NCBI GenBank assembly: GCA_028554645.1
Contig: JAQOOI010000080.1
Span: 248,001 to 312,000, forward strand
Reading direction: 5' to 3'
Source of the DNA: Omphalotus guepiniiformis
Taxonomy: Eukaryota > Basidiomycota > Agaricomycetes > Agaricales > Omphalotaceae
Length of the DNA: 64,000 bases
A model generated the notes under the pieces. It did not search any database, was not told the DNA's origin, and saw only the letters and a program-made list of their open reading frames with translations. The position numbers and the translations under genes are program-made. The first letter of the stretch is position 1. Every line of letters begins with the position of its first letter. Shown here piece by piece: positions 23,296 to 35,295 of the stretch.

Positions 23296-24774
23296 ATGAA
23301 TCCATTCCTTAACGACTCATGGATACCTCAAGTTGAGGGAATCATAAACAAACTTCCCAACGAACTTCTCATCATCATATTTGACTTGATATTCTTCAGT
23401 AGTACACCAGCTTTGGACGAAGACGATCAAGCGCCTCCCATCGTTCACTCACTCTCACATGTATCCCAGAAATGGAGGGATATAGTTTTCCAATTACCAC
23501 ATCTTTGGACGGATATACGTATCTTTCATTTTGGTCGCACTCAGCCTATGATGACGCGTCGTGCTCTTGAGCTGTCTCGAGGTCTACCATTGAGCATCAG
23601 GCTCGAGCACGACGGTGACGGTGACCGGACTGTGTGGGAGGTGCCGTCGTGGGTTCGAAGGCCATTTGAGCTAGTGATGGACGCTGTTTTGTCCTGTGTC
23701 TCGCGATGGGAGTCAGTCCGGGTGATGCTTCGAGAGAGACCTTTTGCGGACATTAACACCGTGACAAAGTTCCGGGCTCGGAGGGGTGCGCCTAGCAGCG
23801 TTGTACCTCTCCTACGTCGATTGGAGCTGATTCTTGCAGGGAGAATAAATCACGACGTCCTGTTAGATTTTTGGGTTGGAAATGCTCCTCGGTTGAACCA
23901 TCTTCGTTTACACTGCGTGCGATTACTAGTAGATTCAAGGTCTTACGTGAAACAACTGGAGACGCTGGAGCTCAGTCATACTTCTATGGAGGTACTGAGT
24001 GGCGAGTCTCTTGGGAAGATCTACGCTGATGAAATCGACATTCTAAACCACCGTCGCCTTTCGGACTCGTCGGGATCGAGAGTTGAGGCGCTCCAGGATG
24101 TGATGAACCCTCACATTCGCAGTCTGTCGCTCAATGCCTGCCTCCCTTTTATTCACCAGTTCCTCTCGCCGCTGTACCGCACTTTCTCCGCCTACACTTC
24201 TTCCCTAAACTCCCTATCGATCTCATCCATGACATCTATGGTTTCGGGCAGTGAGTCCTTTGATCTGTTCCTTTCGGTCTACCTCACGACAACCTCACTG
24301 CAAAACCTAACACTCGAAAAGTTTGATGAAACGATCTGGGTACTATTCCTGCGGGCGCTCACAAATCCGGGCACTGGCACCTCTCTACGTTCTCCTCGCT
24401 TTCCTGCTCTACGAATGCTAGAGCTCAACGGATGCCCGATATTCCCTGATCTCCCTGACCATTTCGCGTTCAACTTTCCAGTGTTAGAAGTCATTCATTT
24501 ATATGATTTGACCACTGAAGACATTGATATGGTTCTGGGATTGCTTTCTCAACCCGTGTTTCGCCATCTTCACACGCTGAAGGTTAATAAGGCGAAGTAT
24601 GCGTTATTGTGCGAGGTTGTGGAGGCACGGGAAGGTTATGGGTATACGATAGAGACTCTGGAGGTTGATTCGCCGGAGGTTTTTGATGTTAACTCCCTCA
24701 TGAGATTACAGAGGAAGGTGAAGAATTTTAGGAGAATTCCACGCGTGTCCAGTGTAATGTCGGATTTTCCTTAG
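23296..24774 (+). CDS. F-box protein with leucine-rich-like C-terminal region
   Basis: Single uninterrupted ORF of 492 codons. The ATG at 23296 is used because the apparent earlier start is a TTG. The F-box lies at about residues 13-65: IINKLPNELLIIIFDLIF, then VSQKWRDIVFQLPHLWTDI. The remainder contains repeated LETLEL/LQNLTLEKF-type segments like the irregular leucine-rich repeats of agaricomycete F-box proteins. Expected role is substrate adaptor of an SCF (Skp1-cullin) ubiquitin ligase. Such genes are heavily expanded in mushroom-forming fungi, so no orthologue or substrate is proposed. Confidence 0.85.
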   Translation: MNPFLNDSWIPQVEGIINKLPNELLIIIFDLIFFSSTPALDEDDQAPPIVHSLSHVSQKWRDIVFQLPHLWTDIRIFHFGRTQPMMTRRALELSRGLPLSIRLEHDGDGDRTVWEVPSWVRRPFELVMDAVLSCVSRWESVRVMLRERPFADINTVTKFRARRGAPSSVVPLLRRLELILAGRINHDVLLDFWVGNAPRLNHLRLHCVRLLVDSRSYVKQLETLELSHTSMEVLSGESLGKIYADEIDILNHRRLSDSSGSRVEALQDVMNPHIRSLSLNACLPFIHQFLSPLYRTFSAYTSSLNSLSISSMTSMVSGSESFDLFLSVYLTTTSLQNLTLEKFDETIWVLFLRALTNPGTGTSLRSPRFPALRMLELNGCPIFPDLPDHFAFNFPVLEVIHLYDLTTEDIDMVLGLLSQPVFRHLHTLKVNKAKYALLCEVVEAREGYGYTIETLEVDSPEVFDVNSLMRLQRKVKNFRRIPRVSSVMSDFP

Positions 24775-25149
24775 CGTGGTGACTGGGACAGTCTAGAAGT
24801 AGAGGTAGAGGTTCTCGTACTAGACAGTAGGAACACCATGAGCATGGAATATCGAAAAAAAGTCCACCGGAGATTTGACGACTGAGCTAGCAGCTCAGAA
24901 TTGAAACCGTACAAGCACGCCAGCGGCAATACATTTGATGATCAGTCTATCATCGTACATAGGAATCGTGTCATTCTGGAAAAAATTCGCATGAGCGATC
25001 AGACGAGAAAGAGGCAGTCAAAATGGAAAAAAAAAACGTACATTACATCTATCATAAAAGTGTCCGACATACCCATACAAACCGTTAACATAAATGGTAA
25101 ACCTACCAACCACACTTCCCACCTCAACCTGAGAGTTAACCAGATCAGG
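24775..25149. other. Convergent intergenic region
   Basis: 3' flanks of the F-box gene (+) and the single-pass membrane protein gene (-). No feature recognised. Confidence 0.5.
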
Positions 25150-26276
25150 CTAGCTGTACTTGAGCCTAATCGTACAGGCATACTGCTGCGCCGGAGTCAG
25201 TTCCAGATCGTTTGCGTGCAAAAGCGGATGAGGTTCTTTTGGCTTTAGTATGGGCTTGATTTCTACACGTTCGCAGCTTCCTTTACTCTTGAGAGGCGTA
25301 TTTCCACTCCTGTTGTAACTTTTTCTTCGATCGGATTCCGGGGCCCCTCTAGGCTCGGTGACGTTTTTGATATCCTTCAGGATCTGGCTAAGCGGCAGGG
25401 GAGGTGGAGACTTGCTGCAAGACGAGGTAGTGACATTGAAAGCAGGACCAAGAGGAATGTCTTCGAATGGAGCTTTGGAACTATCCGTTGATTCGGTACT
25501 ATGATGTTTTTTCGTCTTGACGCGAGGGCCAGTTTTGGATTGAACTTCAGGTGTATTTGCCTTTCTTGATCCGAGATATTTGGGTGAAGGTAGTCCCTGA
25601 GTTTTTTTCGGACTTGTATATTCGAATGAACCGCCGATAGGACCCAACTTGGGGCTGATACCCGCCACGGCTTGCTCCGGGGAAAAGTATGGTATATTGT
25701 TACGGTCGAAAGCTAGAGGAGGAGGAGGAGCTGAAGCAGGGCTAGAGTTGTACTTGGTCGGTAGTGCCGAAAGTGGCGAATTTGGTGAAATTGGTGCACC
25801 GTAGTGAAAATAAGGAATATGGGTAGGATATGTTACAGCGAGAGGTAGAGAAGTCAAGTCTGGTGTTGTGGAAGAAGTGTGTGTGGATACGGAGAAAGAC
25901 GTGGTAGATTGATCGTTGTATTCCAGCGAAAGGAAAGAGCGCTGCCACTAGGGTAAGTCTCAATAAAGTTGAAACTCGCTGAGAGCACACATGCCTCATC
26001 TCCGGCTTGACCCTTTTCAGGTATAAAATCCCATTGACTTGCGTTGCTTCCGTTAAGAATGCCCAGTCCTTTTACTTGACGCCTGTTTGATACTTCCTGC
26101 TTCCGTTCTGCCCGAGCCAAATCAATTTCTTGCTGATACATTGCAGAACGGTAACAGCTGTAGGTGGCATAACATCCAACGCCAATAACACAGATAATGA
26201 TAAGAGCGAGAGCAAGAATGGCCCATACACTGTCTAGAGAGGGAGTAAAATGTTGTTTCTCTTCAGGAGATGGCAT
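25150..26276 (-). CDS. Single-pass membrane protein with long disordered tail, unknown function
   Basis: Minus strand, ATG at 26276 (MPSPEEKQHF). A clear transmembrane helix spans about residues 17-40 (AILALALIIICVIGVGCYATY) with no signal peptide, followed by a charged juxtamembrane helix (EIDLARAERKQEV). An intron near 25990-25950 (acceptor CCTAG at about 25948) joins this to a second exon ending at 25150, rich in Pro, Ser and Lys (SSPASAPPPPLAF, SCSKSPPPLPLSQIL). The donor is weak (GTGCTC or GTGTGC), so the junction is uncertain. No domain is recognised. It may be a small plasma-membrane or ER scaffold. Confidence 0.5.
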
Positions 26277-27237
26277 AGAGACTAAGAGTGTACCCGAGAG
26301 ATAGTGATGGTAATGAAGAGAGGCGCGTTGAGGTGGGACCACTCACGTGATGGCGTACTGACTTTTCCCACAATCGGAATTCTCCAAAGATCAACAATGA
26401 CTACGATGAAGGCTAGTTATAGGCTGAACCTCTGTCAATCTGCCAACTTCAGCCTCTTATTAGCGACTGGTAAAGCTAGGCGACCTGGAAGACTAATAGT
26501 CCCGAAGACAACATGGCCGGTGGAAGTACAGAGGTGCAAGCAAGCAGCAAGATCTCCGAGGAGGCTACCTTCGACCCGGAAACGCCACCACCGCTCTTCA
26601 AGTCCCTAAAAGTTCCACAGTACATAAGTACTTAGTATGTTACTGTGAATACTCGATACAAAATTACGAAGTCCTTACGAGCATCCGTAGGTTCGGATCA
26701 ATCAGCATTGGGCAAGTTCAGTATGAATTTCCAGAGCTCCATCCCCTCCACCACTCGGGTGTTCTTCAAGCGGAATCGTGGTGCATCTTTCTCGTCCCAA
26801 GGATTGAATCGAGGGAGCTTACGCACGGCTCCACGTCCTGAACGAATTACAGTCGATGGGCGGCCATACTTCAAGAATTCAATCTTGCAGGTGGTCGTGA
26901 TTTGCTGGTTTAACCGCAGGCTCTTTCTTGTTCGAAGCTTGCATGTTGAATTCCATCTCATCCTATAGCCGCTGCATAGAAGGTATCTTGTCGTCATATG
27001 TCTCTCTTCAACGCATATACTGATGATAAATGGCAAAGTGTTAAAGTTACTTGAAGGAACGCTCACCTCTTAACTATTCGGTTCAACGGCCCCAAAGGAT
27101 ACAGCCTGAGCAACCAATTGAGCCTTTAACCGGTACCCTATCATTGATTCCTCTCCAAAGAGAGGCCCAAAATCGTATACAACGTCGTGTTAAAGTCAAG
27201 CAACTCCGTCTTCTCGTTTTTGCTCTTCAATCCTACG
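26277..27237. other. Intergenic between the single-pass membrane protein gene (-) and the UDP-glycosyltransferase (+)
   Basis: About 960 bp between divergent start codons. A minus-strand ORF with ATG at 26961 running to 26698 (87 codons, with NPWDEKDAPRFRLKNT) looks protein-like but has no recognised family or splice partner, so it is only noted. The rest has no visible coding signal. Confidence 0.4.
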
Positions 27238-29156
27238 ATGAGTGTCGGAAAAAAACACATAGTGTTCCACTCTTATCCTATCTGGAGTATGTAGAGGGCC
27301 TATTTTCCTCGAACGAAATGTTCTGACTGTCTCCTGTTCAGGCCACAACAAGACCGCCATTGTCCTAGCGGTATTCATTTTGGAATCGCGCCCCGACCTC
27401 ATATTCACCGTGTTCACCGATAGCGTAGTCTACGCGAAATTCACGCAGGAACTGTCCCTCAGACTCCATCCGAGTCGCTATAAGGCCATTGCGTCACGTC
27501 TCAAGTTGAGTGAAATCAAATGGCTGCTGCTTCATCTTGCTTTTATTGAATTTTCACGCAGTGTGATCGATGTCTCCGGAAAAGCAGCTGTTCCCCCCAC
27601 CATTTTTCATGATGTGGACCCAGCTCTCAAAGCTCTTTACTCTATGCAGCCCGTGACTTGTAGATCCTCTGGGAAGACGTATGACGGACTGCCACGTCCC
27701 ATTCTTGCAATCGTTGATGTAACTATGATTTTTTTTCTATTGGCTATTCGCAGCTGATACAATTCGTCCAGCCATTCGCGTCATCGGCTATAGAAACCAT
27801 TCGAAAATTATCGAAAGGACCTGTCATTGCTTGGATGTCAAGTTCAGGAGGCGAAGTCCTTAGTACGCTAGGTCCGCAGCATCTTGGTGGTGCTACTGAC
27901 CCTGAGCTTGAAACCGCTGCCGGCCTAATCAAGGCGAAGGAGGGTTTAGCGACCTTTGCCCAACGAGTATGTTGTTAGTCAGAATCAAAGAAGTTAATAT
28001 TCTCATTTATGTTCTTTCAGTCGGTGTTTTCAAGCGAAGGTAGACTGCATAAGGTCCCCGGATTACCGCCCATGTACGATTACGAATTCACACCACAAGA
28101 CGTAAGTGAATAGTCCCAGATTGTTATGCAACCCTCAGGTTGGTTTACTCAGTATTCCACAGATCCCTATTCCGCCAGGTAGCTTAGAGAGAAGTGGTCA
28201 GATCTACCTCCGTGACACCGATGGAGTGATCTGTGTAACTTCTTCAGCATTCGAGAAAGAGACGATCGATGCGGCGAAGAAATGGTATGAATGTATGGGG
28301 AAGACATTCTACGCCATGGGACCGCTCTATCTTCCAAATATACGAGCAACTAAAATGAATGAATGCGAGATGGAAGTTGTATCGTTCCTTGACCGTATGC
28401 AAACTCGTTTCGGGAAGAAATCCTTGCTCTATGTAAGTATTGAAACCTATGTGGCCGAAAGTCCATAAAGCTGAACAGCGTCGTAGATATCTTTCGGTAC
28501 ACTGTTCTGGCCTTTACAACCGGAGAAACTGTGGGCAATCCTAGAAGAACTTATCGAAACTCAAACTCCGTTCATTCTATCTCTTGCTTCAATGTTCGCC
28601 CACTTGCCGGAAGAGAGAAAGATAATGATATCGAACAGTGGAATCGGATTGACATGTCATTGGGCCCCTCAAGAACTTATTCTTTCTCATTCTGCCACTG
28701 GATGGTTCATCACTCATGGTGGGTGGAACAGCATGCAAGAAGCATTTCTTGCTCGCGTTCCTCTGTACGTATTTTCTTCATCTGGTGTGGCAGGCAATCT
28801 GTTGTTGAATAACATATAACATACGCCCTAGGATCTTGTGGCCCTTCGTAGGTGACCAGCCATTCAATGCTGCTAGGATCGCTCTATCACATCGAGCAGG
28901 TTTTGAATTAATCGAGGTACGCACAGGAGGAATTTCACGGGTTCCTTACCGGTGCAAAGGTGGTTCGGAACCGACGTTCACAGTTGAGGATACGAGAGAA
29001 GAAGTAAGGTCGCTTTTGACTCGTATTAAGGGCGATGAGGGACAGCAGGTGAGGAAAAGGTATGAGGTTGTGTGTGAGGGAATGGTGTTGGCTTGGGAAG
29101 ATGGTTGTGAGTCGAAGCGGGATTTTGAGGCGTTTTTAGAGAAATATGTTGATTAG
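27238..29156 (+). CDS. UDP-glycosyltransferase, GT1 family
   Basis: Exon 1 is the short 27238-27286 ([16 protein letters not shown]), spliced to 27342 in phase 1. Later introns lie near 27725-27760, 27968-28020, 28101-28160, 28430-28485 and 28765-28830. The C-terminal donor-binding half carries a PSPG-like motif: [11 protein letters not shown], then [25 protein letters not shown] and GDQPFNA, with the His and Gln/Asn positions that contact UDP-sugar in this fold. The N-terminal acceptor half is divergent, as usual. Length is about 500 residues. It probably glycosylates a small lipophilic compound or sterol-like metabolite in the cytosol. The substrate is unknown. Agaricomycetes carry many copies. 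Confidence 0.85.
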
Positions 29157-29844
29157 CTGTTGTACTGACCCTTCAGCTGTATATATAGGTATCGATAAAA
29201 GCCATTGATTTCGTTTGACCACAGAGTCTTTCCATCTAAGTACAGTACTGGATACAGTGGCATGACCCCAGGGTTTATGGGGACCTGGGGAGAAGGACGG
29301 AACCTTGGGACCATTCACGTGATGTATGAATTCTGCGACACAGCGCTTGTTTTCGTTCTTGATTCTGGTTGTCACTAAACCCACTTCATGAAATAATCAT
29401 GGATGAGCTGCCCCAGTTCTCGCTCGAACTGTCTCGGTGTATCACACTTTGACATCAACAACTTTCGCTAATCCGTGGCACTACATCTGCCACCAAGACT
29501 TTCTTGAAACTTCTGCCTCATTGTCCCACTGGCATGGTGCTTGAGAGCTACGAGTTGAATTTGCCCTTCGTTGGCTCAAGCCTCAGATGGAGCGGAGCGG
29601 TCAGATGAGGTTTTAACTTGGGCCACATTGCCAGCTTTGACCAAGATTCGTTTCGTATCAAGGAACACAAGCACCAATGGTACCTGTACTTGGAACTCTC
29701 TAGATTAACAAGGCGTATGATGCCACAGTTCATTTAATACGTATACGTATATAAGGTGGAAGGTGGAAGGTGTAGAGACTGAAATCATTGGTGGTTGTTC
29801 CTTTGTCGTCTCATCGAAAACTTTCTTCCTGCCACAGATTCTTT
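29157..29844. other. Intergenic, upstream of the C2-domain gene
   Basis: 688 bp without a gene. A TATATAAG box at 29748-29755 lies about 97 bp before the C2 gene ATG and a TACGTATACGTATA palindromic stretch precedes it. Confidence 0.5.
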
Positions 29845-31016
29845 ATGTCGCGGTCCCAGCATCACTCTCACCCCCCGCAGCGAAGATTCTCACTTCCTGT
29901 TCAGTCAATACATCACCCTCACCCCCCGCAGCGAGGATCCTCGCTTCCTGTTCAGTCAATGCATCATACGAACTTCGCTCGGAATGTTCGGCCTAGATCA
30001 TCAAGTCATACCGTTCTGCCTAATGTACGATTACTCCATCCTTCATTTGGGCAAAATTTTGCATCCGTACCGATAACAACACCTCGAGCGCCTCCGCACC
30101 GTCGAGGAACCGATGGACGACCGCTTGGAACTCTTGTCGCTGTTGTGCTACGAGCAAAACATCTACCAGATAGACATGTCTGCTCTAAACAAAACGTCTA
30201 CACCAGAGCCACCTTTAACGAATGTATCAAACGGACTTCGATCGCAGTTCGCGGGGGACAGCGTCCGTATTGGGATGAAGAACTTCGTTTCCCCGTTTTT
30301 GGCGATGCGTCGGTTGCGAATTCTCGTCAGGCGATACAGATCAGTGTTTGGGAAGATGGGCGGGGCAAGGATTTTCTTGTCGGAAGAGGCGCTATGGATG
30401 TTTCTACTGCTCTAAGGAATGGGGAATACGATGGTGAGTAGAGCGCATGTTGGGCATTGAGTTTCGTAGGTCAACACCTTATAAATCTCTTTCAGCGTGG
30501 ATTCCTTTATATCGAGATGGTCATCAAAGGGGTGAAATCTACATTGAACTCACGTACTTCAAGTCCCGTCCACGTTCAGCCACTATGATGATCGAGCCTG
30601 TGCGTTACTCAGCAATGCCGAATGTCCAGACGCATCGTCCTATCTCAAGCGAAATGAGAGTCAATCAGCGTAACATGAATCATGCAGCTCGACCACCGGG
30701 GGCACAAAATTCAACCTACCCACCTCATACCTCAGAGCAAGGCGCCTTTCAACTTCCGCATACTTCAACGACGGTCTATCATCATCCACCACAAGGATAT
30801 TCGCCTACAGACCATTGTGGCTTTCCAAATGTCCGCACTCTTGGGGAACAACGTCGTTATACGCTTCCTCCCCCTAATCTTCACCATACTCACGCTTCTA
30901 CTGGACGCTCAGTAATAGGGCCTCGTTCTCATCTTCCTGTAACCTTACCGGAGCCAGCAATGCAAAGAATTTTCCCTCAGGAAGCTCACCACCAGTACTA
31001 TTTGTGGAATCGCTGA
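29845..31016 (+). CDS. C2-domain protein with disordered tail (Inn1/Fic1-like arrangement)
   Basis: Exons 29845-30433 and 30496-31016, joined in phase 1 (EYD|AWIPLY). The ATG at 29845 is used because the earlier in-frame opener is a TTG. The N-terminus has two 17-residue repeats (HPPQRxxSLPVQS) from a 51-bp tandem duplication. A C2 domain spans about residues 88-225: GTLVAVVLRAKHLPDRHV, YTRATF, PYWDEELRFPV, ISVWEDG, GEIYIELTYF. The remaining ~140 residues are Pro/His/Gln-rich and disordered. A single C2 domain followed by a Pro-rich tail recalls Inn1/Fic1 proteins of cytokinesis. That role is inference from layout only. Calcium-binding Asp residues are incomplete, so calcium independence is likely. 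Confidence 0.7.
29860..29961 (+). repeat. 51-bp tandem duplication, two units, in frame
   Basis: The 10-mer ACCCCCCGCA recurs exactly 51 bp apart (29870 and 29921) and the TTCCTGTTCAGTCAAT 3' ends also match. 51 bp is 17 codons, so the copy number can change without shifting the C2 protein's frame. Confidence 0.8.
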
Positions 31017-31449
31017 CAGGAAATATAGAAGAAACTGTGCGCGTCGTTTCACGAAAGCTAACGGCATAGACTAGAGATACTTTATTTATTGGCAGTCACT
31101 GTAGATGCAGACTAATAGTCGACGGTTATCGTTACTCACTCGGTGATGGAATGTAAATGAAATCGACTTTGAAGCGGAAAGCCCAAGCATAGCGCGTTGT
31201 TCAGAGACTAATACTCACACTAGTGCTTGATATCGCGGTGCATGGCTATCATCGGTACGAGAGAGTGCATATATGCACCTACGGTGGAGCCTGCAAGGCT
31301 GCAAGCTGGAGAGTCCCACACGTGATATGTACCTGATATATCGCCTCCAACTCCGCACACCGCATTTGGCAAGTTCATCATATCCTAATCCCTTTGTTCT
31401 CTTTTGTTCAACCTTGCGCGTCTACGAAGAGACTTAAAAACTCGCCAAA
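31017..31449. other. Intergenic, C2 gene 3' flank and MYND promoter
   Basis: 433 bp, no coding signal. Direct upstream region of the MYND gene is pyrimidine-rich. Confidence 0.5.
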
Positions 31450-32697
31450 ATGTCCTTTGAGGTCCCCAACGATATCCCTATCCAATTTTCTCGCATAACT
31501 GTACCTACTCCAAACCCTTATTTTGAAAGTGAAGCACCTTCAAAGCGGGAGCTTAAGCAGAGCCGCCCGATTTTCCAGCGGGTTTGTGCTTCTTGTGGCA
31601 AATCGAACAGCGGGAAAGAAGAGGTGGCTAAGCTCTTGAGATGCGGGAAGGTGATTTGGATTTAGCTTTGCAAGGATATCTAGAAAATCTGATGTTTTTG
31701 TGGTCAGTGTAAAGAAGTTTGGTATTGTTCGAAGCAGGTAGGGATTTTTTATCTTTTAGTCGTCAGTGCCAGAGCTTATAAGCACCTCGCCCAGTGTCAA
31801 AAACAACACTGGTGAGTTTACCCACCGCTGAGATCGACTGGTGACACTGACGATAGTTGCCGCATACTAGGCCGGACCACAAGAACTCGTGTCAGGAAGT
31901 CGATGGTTCAGGCATCCAGCGTATAGTCCAATTGTACTGGGCCAACCCTCTTCTCCGAGGGTTTCTCGAAGTCTACTGTGTCCTCGAGTTCGACTTTCTC
32001 AACTCACCTGCAACCACCGAACGACCTTACCTGATCCGAATAGACACAGGACTCGAGCCTGCCGATATAACGCTCTTCATGTCCATGTTTCATACCCAAT
32101 CCCAGCCTGAGCTCCCTGTACCTGGGATGTTTCAAATCAACGATATCACTACTTCCGAGGCATATACCTATACTTACTTCGCTAAAGAGGGGCGCCCAGG
32201 CTCGAGATGGACTACAGAGGAGGTTGATGATACGGGCCGTTCGAAAACAAATCTTCCAGCCATTTTCATGGAGTTTGTGTTACGTGGAGAAGTTGAAAAT
32301 TCGCTGACGATAGTCACGACTATTACACAAGAGGCTATGGATGTTGCTCGTTCGAAGTCACCGTTCAAGAGCAAATCTGCTATTAGAGGAACGTACGATA
32401 AACCCATGACGAAGGGAAATGCCATTGAGTAAGTGGGTCGCTTCTTTGTTTAGAGAGAACCTTACTTAGTGTTTCGCCCCCGGTGGGGACTTCAGGTTCA
32501 TAAACGGCCTCATACGAGATGATAAACGCAATCAGCTAATGCTTCGGTTCAACATGACGCCACTTGACATTGAGATCATCCGGGCGGCTGGGAGGGGTGA
32601 AGTAGCTCATTCGAAAGCTGTCGAACCTCTGTTGGCAAAAGTGAAACGAGAAGACATATACACACCTGTTTCAATGGGAATAGCACTATCGGGCTGA
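31450..32697 (+). CDS. MYND zinc-finger protein
   Basis: Exons 31450-31650, 31708-31737, 31795-31811, 31871-32428 and 32496-32697. The MYND finger (about residues 45-88) is assembled from four exons: CASCGK and LLRCGK, then CKEVWYCSKQ, then CQKQHW, then PDHKNSC. This gives the complete Cys/His ligand set in family order. The fourth exon must start at 31871 (acceptor catactag) because the nearer AG at 31855 breaks the frame. The C-terminal ~250 residues resemble uncharacterised agaricomycete MYND proteins and contain no SET domain. MYND fingers bind proline-rich partners. No further function can be read. Confidence 0.85.
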
Positions 32698-33478
32698 GCT
32701 CCGACTAGGTGACACAGTATGGAAATCCTTCCCTTTGTTTTACACGCAGATTCTGATAGGGATCATTGTTTAGAGTGGCTAGATTGAATTCAGTATCCGG
32801 ATATTCATTACCCACAAGGATAGAATCCACTGCTGCAAAAAGCACAGGAGGTTTCTCTGTTTCTACCATAGCTGTAGAACCCTCGCGTCATGTGACCGTT
32901 GGCCCTTGTTTTTCCTCGAAAACGGTCACTGAAACTGGGAAGCGGTATTAGTAGTGAGTGAGTTGGAATAAGGAGAAATGGAATTGACCTCCAAGTTGTT
33001 TGAAGTACTAATGCTCAGAAATTGGACTTACTGTCGAACATGGTGGTAAAGAGTCAAATACAGAGGGAGCCGAGCGGCTGAGGCGTGTGATTCCACAATA
33101 GTACGAAATCAAGGACCAATGTGGGTCCAAGTGGGTCCAACGACACTTTGTCATAGGGCTAGCGTTTTTGGTTAGCGCACTGAATCCTTGTGGTCCGACG
33201 CACATTGCAGAGCAGTATATCAGTCGTTGATGCTTCCACAAGGTGGAATCACAATTCGTTTGAGAGAAACAGCGTTCCGAACCAAAAAACTAGCCGAAGG
33301 AACAAACTTACATACCCTTTGACAGCGGTAGGGCCGGTTACGATACATCCAATAACAAAGATAGAAGATAAATCTTTTTCGTTTGCCTCTACATACATCC
33401 ATCCTCCTCAGTACAAAGACAAACGACATGGGCCAACACCCATGTACACACAGTCTACCATACCGTACTGTACCGTAC
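32698..33478. other. Convergent intergenic region
   Basis: 780 bp between the MYND (+) and complex I (-) genes. A few short ORFs only. Local direct repeat GTGGGTCCA twice near 33121-33139. Confidence 0.5.
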
Positions 33479-35295
33479 CTAAACGGGCAGAGTCAAACCC
33501 AAATTATCCGGCACAGCCAAAGTCTCATCCGCCTGACTCCTCAGGTGTCCACCAAACCCAACAACACCATTCTCAGCTCTGAACGCAGCGATACGAGCTT
33601 CGACCTCAGGACGGAAGTTCTTCATGAGACCCTGAATAGGCCAAGCGGCTGCGTCACCCAGAGCGCAGATAGTTCGTCCTTCGACTTGTTTACTGTATGA
33701 GAAACAGGAACGTTAGAGGTAGCTAAGGCGAGCTGGCTGCAAGGCTTAACTTACGTTAATTCGAGTAGCATATCAATTTCACGAACGTGAGCGCGACCGG
33801 TGACCATACGGTCCATCATGTTCATCATCCAGGTAGTACCCTCTCTACAAGGAGTGCACTGTCCGCAAGATTCGTGTTTATAGAACTGCAGATGAACCGA
33901 ACAACCATTTTTTTGATGAGCAAAAGCGGAACAAGAATGAACAACATGGACACGCACATGAGAGAACCGAGCAATAGCAGCGACAATGTCGGTGCTCTTA
34001 TTCATTACAATAACAGCACCAGTACCCAAACCACTTCCAGCATCCTTGAGCGAGTCGTAGTCCATCAGTACTTCACCACTCTTCTGCTGATTCAAGATTG
34101 GGACAGAGCAACCTCCGGGAATAATCCCGAGCAGGTTATCCCAGCCACCTTGAACACCACCGCAGTGCTTCTCAATCAACTCCTTGAGAGGAATGGACAT
34201 CTCCTCCTCAACGACACAAGGATTATTGACATGTCCAGAAATACAGAAGAGCTTGGTGCCCTGATTACGCTCACGACCAAAGCCAGCGAACCAAGAGCTA
34301 CCACGACGGCAGATGGTGGGTGCGACAGCGACGGTCTCAACGTTGGCCACAGTTGTTGGGCAACCAAAGAGACCGACGTCGGCGGGGAATGGAGGCTTGA
34401 GACGAGGTTTGCCTTGCTTTCCCTCAAGACTTTCAATCAACGCTGTCTCCTCTCCGCAGATATAGGCTCCAGCACCTCGGTGAAGATACACGTCGAAAGG
34501 GTATCCGCTTCCGCAGGCGTTCGGGCCTAACAGACCGTCAGCGTAGGCTTCGTTGATAGCTTGTTGGACATGAGACGCTTCTTGGTAGAATTCACCACGA
34601 ATGTAGATGTACGCCGCGTTGGCGTTCATCCCGCGACCAGCAACTAGACATCCTTCAACGAGTTTATGAGGGTCGCCACGCATAATTTCACGGTCCTTGC
34701 AGGTACCGGGTTCTCCTTCATCTGCATTGACGACAAGGTATCGTGGTCTAACAAAAAGATTGAGAAGTCATTTCGAATGAGAAGCAAGGTGACTAACTCA
34801 CCGCTTGTCATTTTGCCAGTTGGGCTTGTTCATAAAACTCCATTTGAGACCTGAGGGGAAACCGGCTCCACCACGACCTCGAAGACCAGAATCCTTGATA
34901 GTTTGAATAATCCACGAATCTCCTTTGAGGAGAATATCCTTCGTTCGATGCCAGTCGCCTCGAGACTATTTTCGTAACACAGAGCACTCGTCAGAATATC
35001 GGCTCAGAGATAACTTCAGAGGATAATACACACCTTTGCACCTTTCAAACCGTGATCATGCCGACAGTAGGCATTAGCGAATATACGGTCCTGATCCTTC
35101 AACCCGCCATATCGACGAACAGGCGGGTCCGTCACCGTTGCGAACGACCTAGAAGGTCGAACATGTTGTACTTTTGCGCGCAGAGGACGTGGAAGTCCTA
35201 GAACAAAAAACGATGGATGGTATTGTCAGCAAGATATTGCGAGATTTGTTTAAGACAAGTAACGAAGATATACCTCGAGATGATACCCGCAACAT
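33479..35295 (-). CDS. NUO51: NADH:ubiquinone oxidoreductase 51-kDa subunit (complex I, NDUFV1/NUO51)
   Basis: Flavoprotein subunit of mitochondrial complex I that takes electrons from NADH via FMN to an Fe-S cluster. First exon 35295-35274 (MLRVSSR), spliced to 35197, gives a mitochondrial presequence ([20 protein letters not shown]). Recognisable are the FMN/NADH motifs [50 protein letters not shown], and the 4Fe-4S ligands [12 protein letters not shown] plus the later Cys of [12 protein letters not shown]. The stop is TAG at 33481-33479 after LTLPV. A 72-bp intron at 33957-33886 is in frame and has no stop, so unspliced reading adds 24 residues between FSH and FYKHESCG. A long antisense ORF here is a codon-usage shadow. 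Confidence 0.95.

Noticed and set aside
33787..34530. 247-codon plus-strand ORF opposite the complex I gene
   Set aside because: It is antisense to strongly conserved NDUFV1 exons and matches no family. Codon bias of the real gene keeps the opposite frame open.
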